In this document: positions 49,808-57,896 of the stretch, piece by piece
Layout of the letters: each line of letters starts with the position of its first letter
Numbering within the stretch: position 1 is the first letter of the stretch
Assembly: GCF_036964905.1 (NCBI RefSeq)
Contig: NZ_JBALHR010000001.1
Span: forward strand, 186,001 to 250,000
DNA from: Gemmobacter denitrificans
GTDB taxonomy: Bacteria > Pseudomonadota > Alphaproteobacteria > Rhodobacterales > Rhodobacteraceae
DNA: 64,000 nucleotides
Direction of reading: 5' to 3'
The notes under the pieces: model-generated
Database searches by the model: none
The model's input: only the letters and a program-made list of their open reading frames with translations
What the model was told of the DNA's origin: nothing
Made by a program: the position numbers and the translations under genes

Positions 49808-52357
49808 GTGCTGCGCTTTGTCGGGTCCTTTTTCGGGGCCATCTTCACCATGCTGACGCTGGGCCTGCTGTTCGCGGCCCTGACCCTTGGCGCTGTCTTC
49901 TGGGTCTATTCCCGCGACCTGCCAAGCCATGAAAGCCTGCTGCAATATACCCCGCCGACCATCAGCCGCATCTATGATGGCGAAGGCCGTCTGATTGACG
50001 AATTCGCGGAAGAGCGCCGTCTTTTCGTGCCGGCCGAAGATATTCCGGCTCTGGTCAAGCAGGCCTTCATCAGCGCCGAGGACAAGAATTTCTATACCCA
50101 TCAGGGTTTTGATGTGATGGGGATTGCCTCGGCTGCGCTGGACGCGCTGAAAGGCGGGCGGCTGCGCGGCGCTTCGACCATTCCGCAGCAGGTGGCCAAG
50201 AACTTCCTGTTGTCGGGGGACCGGACGGCAGAACGCAAGATCAAGGAACTGATCCTGTCCACCCGGCTGGTGGGAACCCTGCCCAAGGAGAAGATCCTTG
50301 AACTCTATCTGAACGAAATCTTCCTGGGCGCCAATTCCTATGGTGTGGCAGCGGCGGCGCAGACCTATTTCAACAAATCCTTGCGCCAGCTGACCGCGGG
50401 CGAAGCGGCCTATCTGGCGGCCCTGCCGAAAAAGCCCGCCGATCTGCACCCGGCCCGCCAGTACGAAGACGCGGTGGATCGCCGCAACTATGTGCTGCGC
50501 GAAATGCTGCAGAATGGCTATATCGATCAGACCATCTATGAGACGGAGAAAGTCCAGCCGCTGCGCACTGTGCAGCGCGGCGATTATCCGCCCTTCCGCC
50601 AATCGCTGCCGCCACGCGATTACTTCACCGATGAAATCCGCCGCGAATTGTCGGGCAAGTTCGGCGAGAAGGAGTTCTTCGGCGGTGGTCTGGCGATCCG
50701 TGCCACGGTTGACCCGGAATTGCAGGCGGCGGCGGCCAAGGCGCTGCGGCAAGGCCTAGAGAAATATGATCGCGGTCAGGGTATCTGGCGCGGCACCCGC
50801 AAGACCATTTCGCCCGACCGGCTGACCGCCGAGGCGGATTGGCGCGCGGCGCTGTCCGAGGTGGAGGTGCCCCGTGACATCGAAGGCTGGCATCCGGCGG
50901 TGGTGCTGTCGCTCGGCGAATCCAGTGCCCGGATCGGCATTGAAGGCGTGGACGAGGATGAAGACGGCCATTTCATCCCGGCCGATGATGTGACCTGGGC
51001 GCGCAAGCGTCAGGCCGATGGCAAGCTGGGCAGGAAGGCCCGCGTTGCCTCCGATCTTGTCAGCGTGGGCGATGTGGTTCTGGTTCGTGCCGTCACCAGC
51101 GATGAGGACGGCAGTTTCAAGCGCTGGTCGCTGCGTCAGGTGCCGGAAGTGCAGGGCGCCTTCATGGCGATGGACGTGTTCTCGGGCCGTGTGTTGGCGG
51201 TGCAGGGCGGCTTTTCCTATCAGGATTCGGTATTCAACCGCGCAACACAGGCCACGCGCCAACCGGGGTCGAGCTTCAAGCCCTTTGTCTATGCCGCCGC
51301 TCTGGACAGCGGTTTCACCCCGGCCACCATTGTCGTCGATGCGCCCATCGAGGTGGATACGCCGCAGGGCCTGTGGCGGCCCAAGAACGCGTCGAACAAG
51401 TTCTATGGCCCCACCCCGCTGCGCACCGGCATCGAACAGAGCCGGAACCTGATGACCGTGCGGATTGCCCAGGAAATCGGGATGGAAACGGTGGCGGGCT
51501 ATGCGGAACGCTTCGGCGTCTATGACCGCATGCAGCAATTCCTCTCCAATTCGCTGGGCAGCCAGGAAACCACGCTGTTCAAGATGGTGGCGGCCTATGC
51601 CATGTTCGCCAATGGCGGCGAGAGGGTGGAGCCGACGCTGGTGGACCGTGTGCAGGATCGCTATGGCAAATCGGTCTATCGTCACGACACCCGGGAATGT
51701 GCCGATTGCGCCCTGGCCGATCTTCCGCAGGGAAGGGCACCCCGGATCGTGTCAAAGCGCGAAAGGGTGATGGATGCGATCACCGCCTATCAGTTGACCA
51801 GCATGATGGAGGGCGTGGTGCAACGCGGCACGGCACGGGGGATCAACCTGCCCGTGCCGGTGGCGGGCAAGACCGGCACCACCAATGACGCCAAGGATGT
51901 CTGGTTCGTGGGCTATACCTCGAACATCGCGGCGGGTTGCTATATCGGCTATGACAATCCCCGGTCACTGGGCAACAGCGCCTCGGGCGGCGGGTTCTGT
52001 GGCCCGGTCTTCGAAAGCTTCATGAAGGCGGCCATCAAGAAATACGGTGGCGGCAAATTTGCCGTGCCGCCGGGCGGCTATTTCATGAAGATCGACCGTT
52101 TCTCGGGCGCGCGCCTGTCAGATGATGCGCAGGGCGACAATGTCGTGTCCGAATACTTCCGCGAGGGCGAAGAGCCGCTGTTCGGGGTTGGCGCGATGGT
52201 CGATGGCGGCTTTGCCATGGGGGCGAACCTGCCGCTGTTTGCAGCGGGCGAGGTGGAAAGCGGCGGCGGCTCGCAGGTGACCACGGCATCGGGCAAGACC
52301 AAGGTCATCCCGAAGAAGGCCGATTTCGGCACATTGTCCTCGGGTGGGCTCTACTGA
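49808..52357 (+). CDS. mrcA: penicillin-binding protein 1A
   Basis: The 849-residue bifunctional peptidoglycan synthase has an N-terminal membrane anchor (about 8-33), a GT51 glycosyltransferase domain with catalytic E91 in FISAEDKNFYTHQG, an OB-like insert, and a transpeptidase domain with nucleophile S488 (SSFK), an SRN motif and KTGTT. The start codon is GTG. It polymerises glycan strands and cross-links peptides in the periplasm. Position after an amidase gene gives a small cell-wall group. The symbol follows the E. coli name. Confidence 0.96.
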   Translation: MLRFVGSFFGAIFTMLTLGLLFAALTLGAVFWVYSRDLPSHESLLQYTPPTISRIYDGEGRLIDEFAEERRLFVPAEDIPALVKQAFISAEDKNFYTHQGFDVMGIASAALDALKGGRLRGASTIPQQVAKNFLLSGDRTAERKIKELILSTRLVGTLPKEKILELYLNEIFLGANSYGVAAAAQTYFNKSLRQLTAGEAAYLAALPKKPADLHPARQYEDAVDRRNYVLREMLQNGYIDQTIYETEKVQPLRTVQRGDYPPFRQSLPPRDYFTDEIRRELSGKFGEKEFFGGGLAIRATVDPELQAAAAKALRQGLEKYDRGQGIWRGTRKTISPDRLTAEADWRAALSEVEVPRDIEGWHPAVVLSLGESSARIGIEGVDEDEDGHFIPADDVTWARKRQADGKLGRKARVASDLVSVGDVVLVRAVTSDEDGSFKRWSLRQVPEVQGAFMAMDVFSGRVLAVQGGFSYQDSVFNRATQATRQPGSSFKPFVYAAALDSGFTPATIVVDAPIEVDTPQGLWRPKNASNKFYGPTPLRTGIEQSRNLMTVRIAQEIGMETVAGYAERFGVYDRMQQFLSNSLGSQETTLFKMVAAYAMFANGGERVEPTLVDRVQDRYGKSVYRHDTRECADCALADLPQGRAPRIVSKRERVMDAITAYQLTSMMEGVVQRGTARGINLPVPVAGKTGTTNDAKDVWFVGYTSNIAAGCYIGYDNPRSLGNSASGGGFCGPVFESFMKAAIKKYGGGKFAVPPGGYFMKIDRFSGARLSDDAQGDNVVSEYFREGEEPLFGVGAMVDGGFAMGANLPLFAAGEVESGGGSQVTTASGKTKVIPKKADFGTLSSGGLY

Positions 52358-52450
52358 TCTGCAATCCGCCGCCGTGGCCTTGCCCGGCGGCCTTCCAGCG
52401 GGTATCACCCGCGCCAAATCTGTTTGTCCGACCGGAAAGAGACCCGAGCC

Positions 52451-53578
52451 ATGCGCGCCGAAACCGAAAAAGATGCCGAAGCCATCCGCAAGTCGCTGGC
52501 CCTGCTGGCACAGCGCATGGATCACGAGACCGCGCCGCATCGCCTTGAGGAATTCAATGCGATGATCGAGGACCCGAACCTGTGGAACGATCCGGCCAAG
52601 GCGCAAAAGCTGATGCGGGAACGTCAGGCGCTGATGGATGCGCTTGGCACCTATCAGCTGATCGAGACCGGGTTGAAAGACAATATCGAACTGATCGAGC
52701 TGGGCGAGATGGAAGGTGATGCCGAAATCATCGCCGAGGCCGAGGCCGCCATCAAGGCCCTGGTCGAAACCGCACGCGGCAAGGAGTTGGAGGCGCTGCT
52801 GGATGGCGAGGCCGATGGCAATGACACCTTCCTTGAAGTGAATGCCGGGGCAGGCGGCACGGAAAGCTGCGATTGGGCCAGCATGCTGGCGCGGATGTAC
52901 ACCCGCTGGGCCGAAAAGAAGGGCTACAAGGTCGAACTGCAATCCATCTCCGAAGGGGAAGAGGCCGGGATCAAATCGGTGGCCTACAAGATCAGCGGGC
53001 CCAATGCCTATGGCTGGCTGAAATCCGAAAGCGGGGTGCATCGTCTGGTGCGCATTTCGCCCTATGACAGCGCGGCGCGGCGCCATACGTCGTTTTCGTC
53101 GGTCTGGGTCTATCCGGTTGTCGATGACAATATCGAAATCGAAGTGCTGCCGCACGAAATCCGCATCGATACCTACCGGTCGTCGGGCGCGGGCGGACAG
53201 CACGTGAACACCACCGACTCGGCGGTGCGGATCACCCACCTGGCCACCAATATCGTGGTGACCAGTTCGGAAAAATCGCAGCACCAGAACCGTGATATTG
53301 CCATGAAGGCGCTGAAATCGCGGCTGTATCAACTGGAGCTGGACAAGCGCAACGCCGCCATCAACGCTGCGCATGAAGCCAAGGGCGATGCCGGTTGGGG
53401 CAACCAGATCCGGTCTTATGTGCTGCAGCCCTATCAGATGGTGAAGGATCTGCGCACGGGGGTGGAAACCTCGGATACGCAGGGTGTGCTGGACGGTGAC
53501 CTGGACAAGTTCATGGCGGCCACGCTGGCGATGGATGTGGCGGGCAAATCCCGCGCCGAAGCCAACGCCGAAGACTGA
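52451..53578 (+). CDS. prfB: peptide chain release factor 2
   Basis: The 375-residue RF2 recognises UGA and UAA. It has the catalytic GGQ in SSGAGGQHVNTTDSAVR and the codon-reading tripeptide region RISPYDSAARRHTSF, where the usual SPF is SPY. Unlike most bacterial prfB genes, there is no in-frame stop and no +1 frameshift site near codon 25; the frame is continuous. ATG 52451 is chosen; an upstream TTG at 52424 is less likely. It is 93 bases after PBP1A. Confidence 0.96.
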   Translation: MRAETEKDAEAIRKSLALLAQRMDHETAPHRLEEFNAMIEDPNLWNDPAKAQKLMRERQALMDALGTYQLIETGLKDNIELIELGEMEGDAEIIAEAEAAIKALVETARGKELEALLDGEADGNDTFLEVNAGAGGTESCDWASMLARMYTRWAEKKGYKVELQSISEGEEAGIKSVAYKISGPNAYGWLKSESGVHRLVRISPYDSAARRHTSFSSVWVYPVVDDNIEIEVLPHEIRIDTYRSSGAGGQHVNTTDSAVRITHLATNIVVTSSEKSQHQNRDIAMKALKSRLYQLELDKRNAAINAAHEAKGDAGWGNQIRSYVLQPYQMVKDLRTGVETSDTQGVLDGDLDKFMAATLAMDVAGKSRAEANAED

Positions 53579-53679
53579 TCCGCAGGGGCGTCTGGCCGTG
53601 GGTAAACCTGCGGCGCAGAAACAACTTTGCACCCGGCGCTGGCCTGCCTAACCTGTTGCAGAACGGGAGGATCAGCCAC

Positions 53680-54453
53680 ATGTCGCAGACGGAAACCGGG
53701 CCACCATATGAACCCCAGATCAACGAAGTCGGCATGGCCGATCTGCGCGCGAGCCTGCAGCTGGGCTGGCGCGATTTTCTGCGCGCGCCGCTTTACGGGA
53801 TCGGCTTTTCGCTGGTCTATGTGCTGGGGGGCTGGCTGATCTTCTGGGCTGTGACTGCAAAGGGCCAGATCTGGTGGACCTTGCCCGCCAGCGCAGGTTT
53901 TCCGATCCTTGGCCCCTTCATCGCCTGCGGGTTCTACGAAATCTCGCGCCGTCTGGAAGCAGGCGAGCCGCTGGACATGGCCGGGATTGCGGGGGTGATC
54001 TTCCGCCAGAAGGACAGGCAGATCCCGTCCATGGCGGCGGTGATCGTGATCTTCTTCCTGTTCTGGAACTTTCTGGCCCACATGATCTTTGCGCTGTTCA
54101 TGGGCACGCTGACGCTGACCAATGCCACATCGTCCTTCGAGATGTTTCAGACACCGCATGGGATGATGATGTTGGCCGTAGGGTCGGCGGTTGGGGCTTT
54201 GATCGCCACGCTGCTGTTTGCGCTGACCGTTGTCAGCCTGCCCATGCTGCTCGATCGCGAGGTGGATTTCGTGACGGCGATGCTGACCAGTCTTGATCTG
54301 GTCAAATCCAATCCGCTGGTCATGCTGTCCTGGGGCCTGTTGGTCGGGGTCGCGCTGTTTGCGGGCATGGCGCTGTGGTTTCTGGGGCTTCTGGTGGTGC
54401 TGCCGGTGCTGGGTCATGCCACATGGCATCTCTATCGACGCGCCCTGTCGTGA
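53680..54453 (+). CDS. DUF2189 family membrane protein
   Basis: A 257-residue inner-membrane protein with about six hydrophobic helices and the DUF2189 opening ADLRASLQLGWRDFLRAPLYGIGFSLVYVLGG, then GPFIACGFYEISRRLEAGEP. Proteins of this family are often near cytochrome oxidase or haem genes; no such gene is adjacent here. GGGAGG lies nine bases before the ATG. A bidirectional hairpin follows the stop. Function unknown. Confidence 0.87.
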   Translation: MSQTETGPPYEPQINEVGMADLRASLQLGWRDFLRAPLYGIGFSLVYVLGGWLIFWAVTAKGQIWWTLPASAGFPILGPFIACGFYEISRRLEAGEPLDMAGIAGVIFRQKDRQIPSMAAVIVIFFLFWNFLAHMIFALFMGTLTLTNATSSFEMFQTPHGMMMLAVGSAVGALIATLLFALTVVSLPMLLDREVDFVTAMLTSLDLVKSNPLVMLSWGLLVGVALFAGMALWFLGLLVVLPVLGHATWHLYRRALS

Positions 54454-54460
54454 AATGAAC

Positions 54461-54483
54461 AAGGGCGCCCCGGGGCGCCCTTT
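54461..54483. terminator. hairpin between convergent genes, weak bidirectional terminator
   Basis: AAGGGCGCC (54461-54469) and GGCGCCCTT (54474-54482) form a perfect 9-bp stem with a CCGG loop. The T-tracts on both sides are short, so termination efficiency may be limited. It lies between the DUF2189 gene and the convergent bactofilin gene. Confidence 0.65.
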
Positions 54484-54507
54484 GCCATGAACCTGATCTG
54501 GCAATAA

Positions 54508-54984
54508 TCAGTCGACCTTCGGGCCGGTGATCGCTTTCACGCCATTCAGCGGATCGTCCTGCCGTTGCACCGATCCTTCGAAATGTGCACCGCTTTCGAT
54601 GGCGATGGTCTTGTGGATGATGTCGCCTTCGACCCGTGCCGTCGAGGTCAGGCGCACTTTCAGACCGCGCACTCGGCCGATCACGCGGCCATTGACCACG
54701 ATGTCATCGGCCACGATTTCACCACGGATGGTGGCGGTTTCGCCAACCGTCAGCAGATGGGCGCGAATATCGCCTTCGACCGTACCTTCAACCTGAATGT
54801 CGCCGGTGGTTTTCAGGTTGCCCACCACAGTCAGGTCGGACGACAGGACTGACGCGTTCGGTTTGGCTTTCATCGGGCTGGAAAAATCCATTGAGGGCTT
54901 GGTGGCGGGCAGCTCCGGGGCCTTGGGCTTGTCGCCTTCCACCTGCTTGGGACCGGGTTCGTTGATTCTGGATTTAGAAAACAT
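54508..54984 (-). CDS. bactofilin family cytoskeletal protein
   Basis: A 158-residue protein with a central bactofilin (DUF583) beta-helix domain (about 45-135; repeated motifs such as VVGNLKTTGDIQVEGTVEGDI and TATIRGEIVADDIVVNGRVIG) flanked by short disordered, proline-rich N-terminal and charged C-terminal tails. Bactofilins polymerise without nucleotide and place cell-wall enzymes at specific sites. The gene overlaps the M23 peptidase gene by 11 bases in the same operon, the known bactofilin-LmdC type pairing in alphaproteobacteria. Confidence 0.94.
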   Translation of the reverse strand: MFSKSRINEPGPKQVEGDKPKAPELPATKPSMDFSSPMKAKPNASVLSSDLTVVGNLKTTGDIQVEGTVEGDIRAHLLTVGETATIRGEIVADDIVVNGRVIGRVRGLKVRLTSTARVEGDIIHKTIAIESGAHFEGSVQRQDDPLNGVKAITGPKVD

Positions 54985-56314
54985 CGTTCGCTGCCTTGAT
55001 GAAGGTCATCGGATTGACCGGACGGCCCCCGATATGAACCTCGTAGTGAAGGTGAGTGCCGGTGGACCGGCCTGAATTTCCCATATCACCGATCCGGTCG
55101 CCGCGCGATACCCTTTGACCTTCGTTGACGTGGATTTGCGACAAGTGCGCATAGAGTGTTTCGATGCCGAAATCATGGCGAATCTTTACCATACGGCCAT
55201 AGCCATTGCCCCAGCCCGCCTCGACCACCACGCCATCGCCGGTACTGACAATCGGCGTGCCATAGGAACCGGCGAAATCAAGGCCGGAATGCATGCGCGT
55301 GCCTGCGCCCTTGGGATCGCGGCGATACCCAAAACCCGAGGTGAACCGATAGCGCCCCGAAGGGATCGGGTTGAAGAACGGGGTGCGAACGGCGGCCAGA
55401 CGGTAGAGGTTCATGCGGTCCAGCCCTTGCAGGATCACATTTGCCCGCGCCTCATCGGGGCTCAAGGCCCCCCCCTTGGTGGAAACGATGGGGCTCATCG
55501 GGCCTCCCTGACCGCCATAGCCGCGCCGCACCTGATCCAGCAGGTCATCAGGCGACAGACCGGCGGCGCGGAACATCTTGTCCAGCGGTTCCATCGATAC
55601 GGTCACCGCTTCTTCCAGCCGGGCAAAGATCGCATCGTTGCGCAGCTGCAGGTCTTCTTTCTGGCGCTGAATATCGGCGGCATCCTCGCGCGCACGATTG
55701 GCCATCTGAACCATCTCGTCGCGTTCGCGCGCCGTGGTGCCAAGCGCGCCGGACATGATTTCCAGCGTGGCCAGCGCATCGCGGGCGCGGCCCAGTTCGG
55801 TGCCCTTGCTGCCTTCCTGGCTGCTGAGCGCGGCGGTCGCCCGGCCCAGTTCTGCGCGGGCCTCATCGCGTTCCTTGATGGTGCGACGCAGCGTGTTCTG
55901 GATCACGTCAATGCCGGTTTCCAGCTCGCGCCGACGGTCTTCGGATGCCAGCAACCGGGCCTGCATGGCGCTGACTTCGGCCAGGGCCAGGTTGAACCGT
56001 TGCTGTGCCCGCGCGGCCTCTTCGGCGCGCAGGTCGCGGTCGGTGGAGAGGGCGGTCAGCCGTTCTTCGAACAATGCCTGCTGGCGGGCCGATTGATCAC
56101 GGTCCGATCCGGCCGAGATACTGTCCATCAACAGAACCGACGTGGCCACGAAGCTCCATGCCAGCACCAGCGAGACGCCGCCCAGAACCAGCGCCTGAGT
56201 CATCGGTCGCAGGCGGATGAAGCGGGTGGCGGTATCGGATTTCAGAAACAGCCGCTGTTCGGGCAAATGCCGTTCCAGCGCTGCGTTGATCCGATAGGTA
56301 AGCCGTGTCAGCAC
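54974..56314 (-). CDS. M23 family (LytM) metallopeptidase with coiled coil
   Basis: A 446-residue bitopic protein: cytoplasmic N-terminus, transmembrane helix at about 38-63, a long periplasmic coiled coil (about 75-235), and a C-terminal M23 domain. The zinc ligands are all present: H342 and D346 in MHSGLDFAG, and H421-x-H423 in GTHLHYEV. So it may be an active DD-endopeptidase rather than only an activator. The start is GTG with GAGG upstream. The 3' end overlaps the bactofilin gene. In other alphaproteobacteria this partner recruits bactofilin to curved or growing membrane sites. Confidence 0.93.
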   Translation of the reverse strand: MLTRLTYRINAALERHLPEQRLFLKSDTATRFIRLRPMTQALVLGGVSLVLAWSFVATSVLLMDSISAGSDRDQSARQQALFEERLTALSTDRDLRAEEAARAQQRFNLALAEVSAMQARLLASEDRRRELETGIDVIQNTLRRTIKERDEARAELGRATAALSSQEGSKGTELGRARDALATLEIMSGALGTTARERDEMVQMANRAREDAADIQRQKEDLQLRNDAIFARLEEAVTVSMEPLDKMFRAAGLSPDDLLDQVRRGYGGQGGPMSPIVSTKGGALSPDEARANVILQGLDRMNLYRLAAVRTPFFNPIPSGRYRFTSGFGYRRDPKGAGTRMHSGLDFAGSYGTPIVSTGDGVVVEAGWGNGYGRMVKIRHDFGIETLYAHLSQIHVNEGQRVSRGDRIGDMGNSGRSTGTHLHYEVHIGGRPVNPMTFIKAANDVF

Positions 56315-56399
56315 GTAGCCTCGTCCATCTGTTCTTGTGGCGCGACGGCTGCCCCCTGAACAGGGGCGCGTCTGACCTGCGCCGTCTCATCCCCGGACG

Positions 56400-56428
56400 T
56401 GATTAAGGAGTGGTTTCTGCTGTCGCAA
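56400..56428 (-). promoter_or_regulatory. promoter of the M23 peptidase-bactofilin operon
   Basis: On the minus strand TTGCGA (complement of 56423-56428) and TAATCA (complement of 56400-56405) are 17 bases apart. The -10 ends 86 bases before the GTG start. The surrounding 56315-56493 gap shows no other feature. Confidence 0.6.
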
Positions 56429-56493
56429 CAAATTTGAAACCGCTTTGCACCGCTTGACCCGCAGGTAAAGCCAGATCGGCATGAATCTGCCGA

Positions 56494-57333
56494 TCAATCG
56501 GCGGCAAATGGCATATCTTCGGCCAAAGGCCAGTAGAAATCCGGCGGCAACCCGGCCTCGGCACGTTTTTCCTCGTTGAACGGGGGTTTCAGCGCCCCAT
56601 GGAAATAGCGGCGCACCAGATCGTGGAACACCTCTTTGGGGTCCAACCCATCGCGACCACAAAGCCAGTTGAACCATTTCGACCCATAGGCGACATGGCC
56701 AACTTCTTCGGCATAGATCACTTCCAGCGCGGCGATGGCCTGGGTCTCGCCTGCCTTGCGGAAAATCTCGATCATTCCGGGGGTCACATCAAGCCCGCGT
56801 GCTTCCAGCACCATCGGCACCACGGCCAGACGCCCGAACAGGTCATCCACCGTATCCGACGCCGCGCGCCACATGCCGGCATGGGCGGGCAAGGCCCCAT
56901 AATGGCTGCCCATCGCTTCAAGACAGTCGCATATCAGATTGAAATGGCGTGATTCTTCGGCGGCGGCCTTGACCCAGTCGTCGTAGAAGCCTAGCGGCAT
57001 CGGCACATGGCCGAACCGGGCAATGATATCCCAGTGCAGATCGACCGCGTTCAATTCGATATGCGCCACGGCATGGAGCAGGGCAATGCGGCCCTGCGGG
57101 CTGCCCGGACGCCGACGCGGCACGTCGCGCGGGGGCAGCAATTCGGGGCGTTCGGGGCGCGACGGATGCAGCGGTGGGCTGGCCTGCCCGACAGAGATCG
57201 GCTGACCTGCCTGACGCGCGGCAAACCATGCGGTTGCATGGGCTTGCGACAGGGCGCATTTGGCCCGGCCGTCGGCGGTGGCAAGAACCTCCACCGCCAT
57301 TTCAGTCAGGGTGTTCGGGTGCGGCAGGCTCAC
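56494..57333 (-). CDS. DUF455 family ferritin-like protein
   Basis: A 279-residue helical protein with ferritin-like di-iron motifs: HAVAHIELNAVDLHW, AAEESRHFNLIC and YAEEVGHVAYGSKWF, which supply paired Glu and His ligands. The family (DUF455, with similarity to the MiaE-type tRNA hydroxylase group) is uncharacterised in most bacteria. Its ATG overlaps the stop of the bcp gene by four bases, so they are translationally coupled. That pairing hints at an oxidative-stress or iron role, by inference. Confidence 0.88.
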   Translation of the reverse strand: MSLPHPNTLTEMAVEVLATADGRAKCALSQAHATAWFAARQAGQPISVGQASPPLHPSRPERPELLPPRDVPRRRPGSPQGRIALLHAVAHIELNAVDLHWDIIARFGHVPMPLGFYDDWVKAAAEESRHFNLICDCLEAMGSHYGALPAHAGMWRAASDTVDDLFGRLAVVPMVLEARGLDVTPGMIEIFRKAGETQAIAALEVIYAEEVGHVAYGSKWFNWLCGRDGLDPKEVFHDLVRRYFHGALKPPFNEEKRAEAGLPPDFYWPLAEDMPFAAD

Positions 57334-57791
57334 AACGCCTCCGCCGCGGCCAGGACTTCGGCGCCATGGCCATCGACCTTCACCTTGCGCCAGACTTGGG
57401 CAATGCGACCTTCGGCATCAATCAGAAAGGTGCTGCGGTCGATGCCCATATAGGTCTTGCCATACATGCTTTTTTCGACCCAGACGCCGTAGTCTTCGCA
57501 GGTGCTGCCCTGTTCATCCGACGCCAGCGCAATGCCCAGACCATGCTTGGCCACGAATTTGTCGTGCTTCTTCACGCTGTCTTTGGAAATGCCGATGACT
57601 GTGGTGTTGGCCGCATCAAATGCCGCGGCGCGGGCGGTGAAATCCAGCGCCTCCACCGTGCAGCCGGGGGTATCGTCCTTGGGGTAGAAATACAGCACGA
57701 CCTTGCGGCCTTTCAGGGCCGAAAGGCTGATGTCACCGCCGCCGTCACGGGGCAGGGTAAAATCGGGGGCGGTCTGTCCGGGATCCGGCAT
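57330..57791 (-). CDS. bcp: thioredoxin-dependent peroxiredoxin, Bcp/PrxQ type
   Basis: The 153-residue peroxidase reduces peroxides with the peroxidatic C44 in PKDDTPGCTVEA. The resolving cysteine that usually follows five residues later is replaced by L49, and the only other cysteine is C98 in STCEDYGVW. So it may work as a 1-Cys enzyme or use C98. The family-typical GISKDSV and GKTYMGIDRSTFLID segments are intact. It is the first gene of the two-gene operon with the DUF455 protein. Confidence 0.94.
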   Translation of the reverse strand: MPDPGQTAPDFTLPRDGGGDISLSALKGRKVVLYFYPKDDTPGCTVEALDFTARAAAFDAANTTVIGISKDSVKKHDKFVAKHGLGIALASDEQGSTCEDYGVWVEKSMYGKTYMGIDRSTFLIDAEGRIAQVWRKVKVDGHGAEVLAAAEAL

Positions 57792-57896
57792 GGGCGGCTC
57801 CTTGCCAATGAAGTGAAGGTGCTTGGGGTTTTAGTTGCCTTCCTGCAAAGATAAAGGCAACCCCGCGTGAAAAAGGGCAGGCAGCAAGGTCCGGGT

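Noticed and set aside
52424..52530. Programmed +1 frameshift in prfB
   Set aside because: No in-frame stop or CTTTGA slip site is present near the start; the frame is continuous.
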